A stretch of DNA of 23,155 bases from Elusimicrobiota bacterium (GCA_003450735.1 DMEZ01000082.1:1-23155); one strand, 5' to 3'. Numbered from the stretch's first letter, positions 15,480-22,590 are shown. Numbers and translations: made by a program. The notes: generated by a model from the sequence alone, not told the origin.

Positions 15480-16181
15480 GTGCGTCTCCTACCTCCCCTG
15501 GCCCTCCTGGCCGTCGTCTACCTGTCGGGCGCGCTCCTGGCCCACTCCCCCGCGGTGTTCTCGCCGTTCGAAGGCAAAGGCTTCTGGGGCCGCAGCGTCG
15601 CGGCCGTCCGGGAGGGTCGGCCGGAGGAGGCCATCGGACGCCTGAACGCCCTGCTCGAGCGCGCGCCGGATGATTTCACCTACCTGATCCAGCTCGGCAA
15701 CGCCTACCAGGCCCTGGGGGATTGGAAGGCCGAGGCCGAGGTCGGGGAGCGCATCCGCGAGACCGCGCCGTTCCCGCATCTGGCCTGCACGCACCTTACC
15801 CTGCCCTACGAGATGCTGGGGGAGCATGAGAAGGCCCGGGAGGCGTACAAGTGGTGCGCTCGGGTCGCTCCGGACAACATCCAGATGCTCTACAACCAGG
15901 GGATGTTCCTCGAGCGCGCCGGCCGCTTCGAGGAGGCCGCACGGGCCTACGAGCGGCTCGGCCGCTCGCCGGAGTTTTTGGGCGCGCGTATCTCCCTGGC
16001 GCGGGTAAAGCTCAAACAGGGACGCGCGGCCGAGGGAGAGCGGCTCATCCTGGCCGTCCTGAAGGAGCATCCCGACAACCTGGGGGCCCTGGCCCTGGGG
16101 GCCAAGACCGCCTGGGCTCTCGGCAGGAAGGAGGAGGCCCGCCGGCGGGCGCAGGCTTACGCGCGGGGGATGCCGCGATGA
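15480..16181 (+). CDS. Membrane-anchored or secreted TPR protein
   Basis: 233 residues from a GTG at 15480. An N-terminal hydrophobic helix (about 3-21, RLLPPLALLAVVYLSGALLA) is a signal anchor or uncleaved signal peptide. The rest is a run of tetratricopeptide repeats with the usual spacing of Gly/Ala/Tyr positions: GRPEEAIGRLNALLERAPDD (about 46-65), LGNAYQALGDWKAEAEV (about 72-88), LGEHEKAREAYKWCARVAPD (about 112-131), AGRFEEAARAYERLG (about 146-160), then KQGRAAEGERLI and a last repeat ending near 230. TPRs act as protein-binding scaffolds. The ATGA overlap with the downstream sulfatase-like membrane protein suggests the two work together in the envelope. Partner and role are unknown. Confidence 0.88.
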   Translation: MRLLPPLALLAVVYLSGALLAHSPAVFSPFEGKGFWGRSVAAVREGRPEEAIGRLNALLERAPDDFTYLIQLGNAYQALGDWKAEAEVGERIRETAPFPHLACTHLTLPYEMLGEHEKAREAYKWCARVAPDNIQMLYNQGMFLERAGRFEEAARAYERLGRSPEFLGARISLARVKLKQGRAAEGERLILAVLKEHPDNLGALALGAKTAWALGRKEEARRRAQAYARGMPR

Positions 16182-18427
16182 GACCGCTCCTCTCGGGGGC
16201 CTTGCGCGCCGGCTGGACGTTGTGGTGCCTGCTGAGTTCGGCTTTCGCCCTGCTCTGCCACGACCCCGTGAGCCGAGCCTGGGTGGAAGCCCGCTTCTAT
16301 CCGGACTGGGCCGCCCTCTTCGTCGGCTTCCACCTGCCCCTCTTCGCCGCGCTGACCTGCGCCTCGCTGGCGGCGCTCAGGCCCCGGGGCCGGGCGGCGG
16401 CGGCCGCGGGCGCGTTCTACGCCGCGGCGGCTGTCCTGCTCTTCGCCCGGCCCATGCCGCTCCTCCAGAGCGGCGCCGGAGCCCTCGCCGCCGCGTTCCT
16501 GTTCTGGCTGCCGCTCTTCGTCTGGGAGTCGGCCGTCCATGAGGCCGAGCCGGAGCCGCTCGAAGCGGACGCGGAGCGGATGCTCTCCGCGGCGTTGGCC
16601 TCAGCGGCCTGTGCGTGGGCGCTGTTCTCCCTTCCAGCCGCGTGGCGGCAGGGGGGCGGGCCGCTGGCCCTGGCCTGGAGCCTCGTCCTGCACCTGCTCC
16701 TCTTCCTGCTCCTCTACGCGCTCTGGGCCTGCGCTCGGGGACGCTTCGCGGCGGCCGGCGTCTGGGCGGCGCTCTTCCTCGTCTTCTGGAAGCTCGTCTT
16801 CCCGGCCTTGGCGTTCTTCGGGGCGGCCTCGGCGGCGCTGGCCGCCTGGGCCGCGGCCGCCCTCACGGCGGCGTGGGCGGGGGCCGCCCGGAGGCCGGCT
16901 CGGCCTTGGCTGCAGTTGAGCGCCGCCGTCCTGCTCGCGCTCTGCGCGCCATGGCTCGCCCGCCGGGATTGGGGGGGACTGTTCCAGACGCTCGCGGCGC
17001 TGGCCTCCTGGGCGCTGTTGGCCGCGGCTTTCAACGCCCGGCCGCCGTTCCGCCTCAGCCTCCGGCCCGCGCTCGCCGCGGCGCTGGCTTTCGGCGTCTT
17101 TTTCCCCGTCGGGGCGACTGCTCTGGCCTGGCTGAAGCCCTCGGTGGGCGCGAAGATGGAGCGCGTCCTTCGCGCCCACGCCGAGGCCGACCCCTCCTTC
17201 CGCGCCGCCCGCCGCGTGTTCGGGCTCTGGGCGGGCGACGGCGACCTCTTCGCCTTCCTGCGCGCGCGCACGAACCTTCCGGCCGGCGCGGTCCGCCCTC
17301 CGGAGCCGCGCGTCCTGCGGAGGACCGCGGGCAGGAAGCCGCACATCTTCCTCATCGCCGTAGACAGCCTCAGGCAGGACTACGTCGGCGCCTACAACAC
17401 CGCCGCGCGGTCCACCCCCGCCATGGACGCGTTCGCGGCCGAAGGCCTCCTGTTCAGGAGGGCTTTCACGGCCTACGCGGGGACGGGCCTCTCCGAACCG
17501 TCGATCTGGGCCGGCTCGCTTTTGCCGCACCGCCAGCCCATCGTGCCTTTCGCCCCGTTCAACAGCCTGGAGGCTCTGCTGGAGAGCGAAGGCTACCGCC
17601 GGTGGGTCTCGATGGGGCCCCAACTCAGGGACGCCCTGCGCCCATTGCCCGGCGACGAGCCCCTGGATAAGGACGCGATCGCGGACTTCTCCTTGTGCCG
17701 GTCGCTGGGCGAGGTGGAGCGGCGCCTGCCCAGGCTCAAGACGGGGCCGCCCGCTTTCGTCTATACCCGGGCGGAAGACCTGCACTTCTCGGTCATGGAG
17801 CGAGAGGAGGAAGAAGCGCTGCGCCGGCCCGGCGTCGATCCGGCCTACGCCGGCAGGCTCGCTGAACTCGACGCCTGCTTCGGCCGCTTCATCGGGAAGC
17901 TGAAGAAGGAAGGGCTCTACGAGGACAGCGTCCTCATCCTGACCTCCGACCACGGCGACCTGCTGGGCGAGGGGAGGCGCTGGGGCCATGCGAGCACGGT
18001 GCGCCCGGAGGTTCTGAAGGTCCCGCTCATCCTGCGCGTTCCGGAGCGCTTGCGGGCCGGGCTGAGCGCGCAGGAGGGCCCCGCGTTCCTCATCGACATC
18101 GCCCCCACGCTCTACGCCCTCCTTGGGCGCGAGCCGCCTCGCCGCGGTCGGCTGGCCGGCCGGCCGCTCTTGGCCCGCGCAGTCGAGCCGAACCCGCGGC
18201 CTCCCCAGCTCGTGGCCTCCTCCTTCAACCCCGTCTACGGCGTCGTCTCGGGCGACGGGCGCTTCCTTTATGAAGCCGACGCCGTGGATCTCGAGATACG
18301 CTGGTATGACCTCGAGGAGCGCTCATCCAAGGCCCGTCGGCCGCCCGCGGGGGCCGGGGCCGAGGCGAAGGCGGCGCTGCGTTCGATCCTGCTGGAGCTC
18401 GACCGGACTTTCGGGGGGCCCGGCTAG
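16178..18427 (+). CDS. Polytopic membrane protein with C-terminal sulfatase/alkaline-phosphatase-fold domain
   Basis: 749 residues. The first 320 form about ten or eleven hydrophobic helices. From about 388 a sulfatase-superfamily domain begins (KPHIFLIAVDSLRQDYVGAY), probably facing the periplasm as in LTA synthase and phosphoethanolamine transferases. Metal-site residues seen are Asp396, DHGD at 591-594 and His604 in RWGHAS. The nucleophile region reads AGTGLSEPSIWAGSLLPHR: Ser439 takes the place of the Cys/Ser in C-x-P-S-R, but the Arg is Ile443. The second Asp of the usual DD pair is Ser397. So formylglycine sulfatase activity is doubtful; a phosphotransferase with Ser/Thr nucleophile, or loss of activity, are alternatives. 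The ATG overlaps the TPR stop. The stop shares a CTAG palindrome with the convergent SPFH gene. Confidence 0.88.
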   Translation: MRPLLSGALRAGWTLWCLLSSAFALLCHDPVSRAWVEARFYPDWAALFVGFHLPLFAALTCASLAALRPRGRAAAAAGAFYAAAAVLLFARPMPLLQSGAGALAAAFLFWLPLFVWESAVHEAEPEPLEADAERMLSAALASAACAWALFSLPAAWRQGGGPLALAWSLVLHLLLFLLLYALWACARGRFAAAGVWAALFLVFWKLVFPALAFFGAASAALAAWAAAALTAAWAGAARRPARPWLQLSAAVLLALCAPWLARRDWGGLFQTLAALASWALLAAAFNARPPFRLSLRPALAAALAFGVFFPVGATALAWLKPSVGAKMERVLRAHAEADPSFRAARRVFGLWAGDGDLFAFLRARTNLPAGAVRPPEPRVLRRTAGRKPHIFLIAVDSLRQDYVGAYNTAARSTPAMDAFAAEGLLFRRAFTAYAGTGLSEPSIWAGSLLPHRQPIVPFAPFNSLEALLESEGYRRWVSMGPQLRDALRPLPGDEPLDKDAIADFSLCRSLGEVERRLPRLKTGPPAFVYTRAEDLHFSVMEREEEEALRRPGVDPAYAGRLAELDACFGRFIGKLKKEGLYEDSVLILTSDHGDLLGEGRRWGHASTVRPEVLKVPLILRVPERLRAGLSAQEGPAFLIDIAPTLYALLGREPPRRGRLAGRPLLARAVEPNPRPPQLVASSFNPVYGVVSGDGRFLYEADAVDLEIRWYDLEERSSKARRPPAGAGAEAKAALRSILLELDRTFGGPG

Positions 18428-18858
18428 GCGTGGATGCGGACGGAGGAGACTTCGATGCCCCAGTGCGAGAGGGTCGTGGTGAGGAGCTCGCGGAAGCGGA
18501 GCTCGGCCTTCTCCGTGTCCTTCAGGATCGAGTCCCGGTCGAGTTCCATCATCACGCTGCGGAAGGTGATGGCGCAGAAGAGGCGCATGGCGGAGGGGTA
18601 GTCCTCGACGAGGGCGACCGTCTTGGCGGGGTCGGCGACGCGGTATTCCACCTCCGCTTCGACCTGCAGCAGGGCCTTGTCCCGGGTCGGGACGTCCTGC
18701 TCCGGGATGAAGAGGGTCTGCGGCTGGGTGTCCACGGGCACGAGGGTCTCGAGCAGGGGGCAGACGAAGACCGTCCCGGGTCCGACCACCCGGACGACCT
18801 TGCCGAAGCGGAACACCAGGCCCCGCTCGTGCTCAGCCAGGGCGTGCAAGCCGACCAT
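18424..18858 (-). CDS. Stand-alone SPFH/band 7 (slipin-like) domain protein
   Basis: 144 residues that cover just the SPFH domain of the slipin/stomatin type: EHERGLVFRFGKVVRVVGPG (9-28), PEQDVPTRDKALLQVEAEVE (about 52-71), YRVADPAKTVALVEDY (72-87) and the ending HWGIEVSSVRI (132-142). Slipins normally have an N-terminal membrane hairpin and a C-terminal coiled coil. Both are absent: the protein starts 8 residues before the domain and stops 2 residues after it. A soluble SPFH domain may bind a partner or be a remnant. The ATG at 18858 has no clear Shine-Dalgarno. Starts further upstream would run through the divergent promoter and into the neighbouring gene. Its stop overlaps the convergent sulfatase-like gene's stop. 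Confidence 0.82.
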   Translation of the reverse strand: MVGLHALAEHERGLVFRFGKVVRVVGPGTVFVCPLLETLVPVDTQPQTLFIPEQDVPTRDKALLQVEAEVEYRVADPAKTVALVEDYPSAMRLFCAITFRSVMMELDRDSILKDTEKAELRFRELLTTTLSHWGIEVSSVRIHA

Positions 18859-18899
18859 AGGCCAGAGTTTGTCAATAAATCGCGTGCTTTTGCAACAGC

Positions 18900-18928
18900 T
18901 TGACAGCGGAGCGGCGCAGGGGTAGAGT
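18900..18928 (+). promoter_or_regulatory. Strong sigma70 promoter of the DUF4185/Cache operon; predicted leaderless start
   Basis: A perfect -35 TTGACA (18900-18905), a 17-nt spacer and TAGAGT (18923-18928, 4 of 6). Six nt later the ATG at 18935 begins, so the transcript should start at or within 1-2 nt of the initiation codon. No Shine-Dalgarno could fit. Confidence 0.75.
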
Positions 18929-18934
18929 AGACGG

Positions 18935-19984
18935 ATGACGTTGGCGCTCGCGCTCTTGTTGAGCACGTCCCTCCAGGCCCAGGAGAGCTCCTTCACTGTC
19001 CGCAAGGTCGGCCAGCTCTTCGACAAGGCCAAGAACGCCCCCATCCTGGGGCAGGATGGCGCGTACTCCATCCCCCTGGAGAGCGGCGCGCTCTGGACGT
19101 TCGGCGATACGCTGGTCGGAGAGACCCTGCCCGAGGGGAAGGACAAGCTCTGGGGCATGCCCAGCTCCGCGTACGGGCTCCTGAAGGCGACGAGCGCGGC
19201 CTCCCTCGAGGGGAAGCTGGAGTACTTCCGGGACGACAAGGGCTGGCCCAGGCCGCTCATCGCCCACGAGCCGGGAGAGCTCGAGAGCGTGCGGCGGCTC
19301 TGGCCCCAGCACGGGGTCCGGGTCGGAGCCAAGGTCTACGTCTACTATACCCTCATCCAGGCTTACGGGACGGGGATGTGGCACTTCGCCTCGGTCGGGC
19401 AGGGGCTGGCCGTCTCCGAAGGGCCCGCGGGCCCCTACCGGCGCCTGCGCCGAGGCGAGAGCACGGTCTTCTGGAGCGACGTCGAGCCGGCCTACGGCGG
19501 GGCGGTGCTCGAGGACGGGGGCTGGCTGTACCTCTACGGCCGCGGCTTCACCGGCCCCGGCGCCTACGCCCAGTTCCTCGCCCGGGTGCGCCCGGACGCC
19601 ATCGAGGACCTCGGAGCCTACCGCTACTTTGCCGGCGGGGAGGCGTGGAAGGCCCTGCCTTCGGAGGCCGCTCTGCTCTTCCAGGACGGGGTCACCGAGC
19701 TGTCGGTCTCCTGGAACGACCATCTCAAGAAGTACCTGATGATCTACTCCGCCCTGCAGACCGTGCTGATGCGCACGGCCCCGAAGCCCTGGGGCCCCTG
19801 GAGCGCGCCCTCGACGGTCCTCGAGTGCGAGGACCTGGCGAAGGACGAGTTCTGCTACGCGGCCAAGGAGCACCCCGAGCTCGCCGAGGAGGGGGGCAGG
19901 CGGGTGGTCTTCACGCTGGTCAAGAGCAAGAGCTACGTGCCGGAGTTCCACGAACTGCGCTTCGACAAAGGAGAGAGGAAATGA
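18935..19984 (+). CDS. Secreted DUF4185-like beta-propeller protein
   Basis: 349 residues. A short signal peptide (MTLALALLLSTSLQA) is followed by QESS. The mature part is rich in aromatic and Gly residues with propeller-like features: SGALWTFGDTLVGET (about 50-64), GVRVGAKVYVYYTLIQAYG (about 126-144), YGGAVLEDGGWLYLYGRG (about 187-204), VSWNDHLKKYLMIYS (about 255-269) and a GPWSAPSTV segment near 287. GDTL, YVYY and the WGPWS pattern are typical of DUF4185/GH43-like five-bladed propellers, which include putative polysaccharide-binding or hydrolysing proteins. I see no confirmed acidic catalytic triad. It is the first gene of a two-gene unit, coupled by ATGA to the double-Cache gene. It is driven by a promoter so close to the ATG that its mRNA is probably leaderless. 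Confidence 0.75.
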   Translation: MTLALALLLSTSLQAQESSFTVRKVGQLFDKAKNAPILGQDGAYSIPLESGALWTFGDTLVGETLPEGKDKLWGMPSSAYGLLKATSAASLEGKLEYFRDDKGWPRPLIAHEPGELESVRRLWPQHGVRVGAKVYVYYTLIQAYGTGMWHFASVGQGLAVSEGPAGPYRRLRRGESTVFWSDVEPAYGGAVLEDGGWLYLYGRGFTGPGAYAQFLARVRPDAIEDLGAYRYFAGGEAWKALPSEAALLFQDGVTELSVSWNDHLKKYLMIYSALQTVLMRTAPKPWGPWSAPSTVLECEDLAKDEFCYAAKEHPELAEEGGRRVVFTLVKSKSYVPEFHELRFDKGERK

Positions 19985-21483
19985 GCATCGCGACGGCCGT
20001 GTTGGCCGGCCTGCTGGCCGCGGGAGCCCAAGCACAGGAGACCCCCGCCGCGGCCGCGCAGTCCACCATGTCCTTCCGCATCGGCGCCGAACCTCTGCTT
20101 TCGGCCATCATGACCATCGCCGAGGAGCGCATCCGCGGCACCTACGGGACCGTCCGCCTGCTGGCGGCCACCGACGAGGTCCTAAGCGGCAAGTGGGACA
20201 ACATGCGCGAGCTCTTCCAGACGGCCGCCGGCACGCTCAACGGCGTGCTCTGGTACGTGCGCCCGGACGGCGTCTACTTCACCGCCGACAAGGGGCTCAT
20301 GGCCCGGAAGGTCAACGACCGCTTCTACTTCCCGCGCCTCATGGAGGGGGAGCCGGTGGTCGGCGAGCTCGTCATCAGCCGCACGACCTCGCGGCCGGCC
20401 GCGGTCGTGGCGGTCCCGGTCAAGAAGAACAAGAAGGTGATCGGGGCCGTGGGCGTGTCGCTCTTCCTAGACGAGATCGCCCGCCTCGTCGACGAGAAGA
20501 CCGACCTGCCCCGGGACGCGGTGTTCTACGCCGTCGACTCGAAGGGGCGCTCGGCCCTCCACCGCGACCGCCGCTTCATGTTCGGCTTCCCCGCCATGGA
20601 GGGGAGCCCCTCGCTTGCGGCCGCCATCGCCGAGATGTTCTCGCGGAAGGCGGGGACGGTGCGCTACGACTTCAAGGGGCAGAGCAAGACCGTCGTCTTC
20701 AAGGAGTCCCGGATGACGGGCTGGTGCTTCGCGCTCGGCCAGCAGGTCCCCATCCCCGGGGCCGCCATCCGCACGCGCGAGCAGGCCCAAGGCGCCCTCG
20801 ACTCCATCCGCAAGGCCCTCGACGCCCTCCTCGCGAGGATGGACGCGGGGCTCCAGTCGGCCGCCGAGGAGGTCGCGAAATCCGGCATCGGGCCCGCGGC
20901 CCGCGAGGCGGTGAGGCGCCTGTGCCGGGAGCACCCGGAAGCGACCGACTGCGCCGTGGTCGACGACAAGGGGACGATGCAGGTCGTCGAGCCCTCCGAT
21001 TACTCCATCTTCGAAGGGGTCTTCATCGGCCAGCAGGAGCAGGTGCTGCGCCTGCAGAACACCAAGCAGCCCGTTTTGAGCCGGGTGTTCCGCTCGGTGG
21101 AGGGCACCGACGCCGTGGATTTCGAGCGGCCCGTGCTCACGCCGGAGGGCAAGTTCGCCGGCTCGGTCAGCATCCTCTTCCGCCCCGAGTTCCTCCTGCT
21201 GACGACCATCGCGGGCGCGGTGGAGACGAGCGACGCGGAGGTCTGGGCCGTGCAGAAGGACGGGACGGCGCTCTACGACACCGAGAAGGGCGCTGCCCGC
21301 AAGGCCATCTTCGACGCCCTGGGGCCGCGCATCGCCGAGGAAGAGACCGGCAGCGGGACGTACTTCATCCTCTCCAAGGACGGGCGGGCCCTGCGCAAGG
21401 AGGCGCTCTGGACGAGCGTCTCCCGCTACGGGACGGCCTGGCGGCTCCTCGTGACCCGGACGATGGAGGCGGGGGAGAAGTAA
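19981..21483 (+). CDS. Secreted double-Cache sensor-like protein without output domain
   Basis: 500 residues. Signal peptide MSIATAVLAGLLAAGAQAQ. Two PAS-like extracellular Cache modules are visible. The first (about 30-260) contains TLNGVLWYVRPDGVYFTADKG, then NDRFYFPRLMEGEPVVGE, then AVVAVPVKKNKKVIGAVGVS, followed by a second half ending GWCFALGQQ. After a helical linker (about 261-315) the second module starts with TDCAVVDDKGTMQVVEPSDY and has VLRLQNTKQPVLSRVF, LTPEGKFAGSVSILF and TAWRLLVTRTM at the end. Cache modules usually bind small ligands outside the cell and signal through a transmembrane helix to a kinase, cyclase or MCP domain; none follows here. Export without an anchor suggests a ligand-binding protein that works with a partner. 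The ATG at 19981 has a good GGAGAGAGG site. Confidence 0.8.
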   Translation: MSIATAVLAGLLAAGAQAQETPAAAAQSTMSFRIGAEPLLSAIMTIAEERIRGTYGTVRLLAATDEVLSGKWDNMRELFQTAAGTLNGVLWYVRPDGVYFTADKGLMARKVNDRFYFPRLMEGEPVVGELVISRTTSRPAAVVAVPVKKNKKVIGAVGVSLFLDEIARLVDEKTDLPRDAVFYAVDSKGRSALHRDRRFMFGFPAMEGSPSLAAAIAEMFSRKAGTVRYDFKGQSKTVVFKESRMTGWCFALGQQVPIPGAAIRTREQAQGALDSIRKALDALLARMDAGLQSAAEEVAKSGIGPAAREAVRRLCREHPEATDCAVVDDKGTMQVVEPSDYSIFEGVFIGQQEQVLRLQNTKQPVLSRVFRSVEGTDAVDFERPVLTPEGKFAGSVSILFRPEFLLLTTIAGAVETSDAEVWAVQKDGTALYDTEKGAARKAIFDALGPRIAEEETGSGTYFILSKDGRALRKEALWTSVSRYGTAWRLLVTRTMEAGEK

Positions 21484-21486
21484 GGG

Positions 21487-21744
21487 TCAGTACTTGTCGA
21501 CGTGCTCGTAGAGGATGATCTTCAGCAGGGTTTGGTAGCCGATTCCGCGCTTGTAGGCTTTTTCCCGCAGTTTTTCGAGAAGATCGCGGTTTAGGAGGAT
21601 GGAGGTCGCCATCTTCCGCCATTTGGGGCGGATGACGACCATCGAGCCGCTCTTCTCGATGTCCTCGCCCAGGTCCTTCGCCAAGAACTCCTCGACCTGA
21701 AGGTCACGCTCCTCCGCCTTCTTCTTGCTTGATGCGCGCTTCAT
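21487..21744 (-). CDS. CopG/BrnA-type antitoxin
   Basis: 85 residues. The N-terminal half is charged and probably flexible. The C-terminal half (about 44-85) has the ribbon-helix-helix-like pattern KMATSILLNRDLLEKLREKA then GIGYQTLLKIILYEHVDKY, typical of CopG-type antitoxins paired with BrnT toxins. Such antitoxins bind and block the toxin and repress their own promoter. The ATG at 21744 lies 41 bp inside the toxin gene and has an excellent Shine-Dalgarno, GGAGG, 6 nt upstream. It ends 3 bp from the stop of the convergent double-Cache gene. Confidence 0.85.
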   Translation of the reverse strand: MKRASSKKKAEERDLQVEEFLAKDLGEDIEKSGSMVVIRPKWRKMATSILLNRDLLEKLREKAYKRGIGYQTLLKIILYEHVDKY

Positions 21745-22063
21745 AGAGCCTCCGTTCGGTGTCCCGGGCGGGCCGACAGGAGATCGGCCGGATGCGTCCC
21801 TGCCGCAGTGTGAATATCAGAGCCCAGAGTCTGCCATTCTCGGCAAGACCAAGGATTAAACCCCGCCATTCCGCGTGTGCGGGTTCGAGGATGCGGCCGG
21901 CGAAGGTGAATTCTCTTCTCCATAGCAAGGATTCGATCTCGGCATCTGTTATCGAATGCCGAAGGTTCTTCCCCTGGTTTCCCTCATCCCAGTCGAAGGC
22001 CTCGCTCGAGGGGGCGAATCCCTCGAGCCAGTCTCCCAGGAAGGGGTCTTCTTCGAGTCTCAT
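21704..22063 (-). CDS. brnT: BrnT family toxin
   Basis: 119 residues. The BrnT pattern is clear: FDWDEGNQGKNLRHSITDAE (about 23-42), IESLLWRREFTFAGRILEPA, LAENGRLWALIFTLRQGRIR (about 73-92) and ISCRPARDTERRLYEARI near 93-110. BrnT toxins are RelE-fold ribonucleases that slow translation and are neutralised by the overlapping antitoxin. The conserved Lys/Arg/His positions (KNLRH, RIRPIS, RPARDTERRLYE) are present, so it is probably active. The ATG at 22063 has no Shine-Dalgarno; only AT-rich promoter-like DNA precedes it. The N-terminal 22 residues before FDWDE are longer than in short BrnT proteins. Confidence 0.88.
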   Translation of the reverse strand: MRLEEDPFLGDWLEGFAPSSEAFDWDEGNQGKNLRHSITDAEIESLLWRREFTFAGRILEPAHAEWRGLILGLAENGRLWALIFTLRQGRIRPISCRPARDTERRLYEARIKQEEGGGA

Positions 22064-22065
22064 AT

Positions 22066-22093
22066 AGTATAGCTATGTTATAGCTATGTGCAA
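22066..22093 (-). promoter_or_regulatory. Toxin-antitoxin promoter with two operator palindromes
   Basis: On the minus strand TTGCAC (22093-22088) and TATACT (22071-22066) are 16 nt apart and resemble -35 and -10 boxes. Between them lie two copies of the perfect palindrome ATAGCTAT (22069-22076 and 22080-22087), centred 11 bp apart, one helical turn. This is the layout expected for cooperative binding by a ribbon-helix-helix antitoxin. The -10 is only 2 nt from the toxin ATG, so either a shifted -10 (TATAAC, 22082-22077) is used or the start lies slightly downstream. Confidence 0.65.
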
Positions 22094-22116
22094 GGGGCCG
22101 GCCTGAAAGGGCCCCT
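22093..22116. repeat. 7-bp GC-rich inverted repeat between the XRE and toxin genes
   Basis: AGGGGCC (22093-22099) pairs with GGCCCCT (22110-22116) around a 10-nt loop. It lies just upstream of the toxin promoter and could reduce read-through from the XRE gene, but no U-tract follows. Confidence 0.45.
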
Positions 22117-22162
22117 GCCCACAAGTACGTATGAGGGGGTGGAAAAGTTCCCTGGCGGGAGG

Positions 22163-22513
22163 TCAGTCGGCTTTGACGATGTTCTTGAGGACGCGCAGGG
22201 CGAGGTCGCGCTTCTCGGGGCCGGCTTCGCGCACCAGGGAGCTTACCTTGCGGGCGAAGACTTCGTCGGGGTCGGCCATGGCGGGTTTGCGGCAGCCTTT
22301 GAATAACTGGTCCAGGGTGAGGCCGAGGGCGGTTGCGATGTGGTAGACCTTGATGATGCTGGGTTTGCGTTTGTTGGTCTCGATCTGCTGAAGGAAGCTC
22401 CGGTCGGTGCCCGCTGCCGAGGCGACGTCCTCGAGCGTCCGGTCCTGCGCCTGCCGCTCTTCGCGGATGCGTTTCCCGATGAAGGCGTAGATGTCGAAAT
22501 TCTCAGAGCTCAA
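22163..22513 (-). CDS. XRE-family helix-turn-helix regulator
   Basis: 116 residues. The HTH_3 domain spans about 10-70: IGKRIREERQAQDRTLEDVA, then AAGTDRSFLQQIETNKRKPS (the recognition-helix turn), then IIKVYHIATALGLTLDQLF. A basic helical tail of about 45 residues follows. The start is a TTG at 22513 with GGAG only 2 nt away; no in-frame ATG exists nearer the domain, and the motif position supports this start. It is divergent from the DNA methyltransferase gene across 114 bp, the arrangement of a controller for restriction-modification genes. It also lies upstream of the toxin-antitoxin pair on the same strand. Which of these it regulates is inference. Confidence 0.88.
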   Translation of the reverse strand: MSSENFDIYAFIGKRIREERQAQDRTLEDVASAAGTDRSFLQQIETNKRKPSIIKVYHIATALGLTLDQLFKGCRKPAMADPDEVFARKVSSLVREAGPEKRDLALRVLKNIVKAD

Positions 22514-22590
22514 GCTCCGTCATAGTAGGGAATCTGGATACCTCCTGAAACAGCGCATAAGCCATCTTTATATGTTGGCCTGTAGCATGT

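Noticed and set aside
15851..16177. Upstream extension of the sulfatase-like frame into the TPR gene
   Set aside because: The extension is low-complexity. The ATG at 16178 overlaps the TPR stop and starts directly before the first membrane helix.
18868..18873. TTGACA on the minus strand before the SPFH gene
   Set aside because: No -10-like hexamer lies 16-18 nt downstream, and that position would already be inside the coding region.
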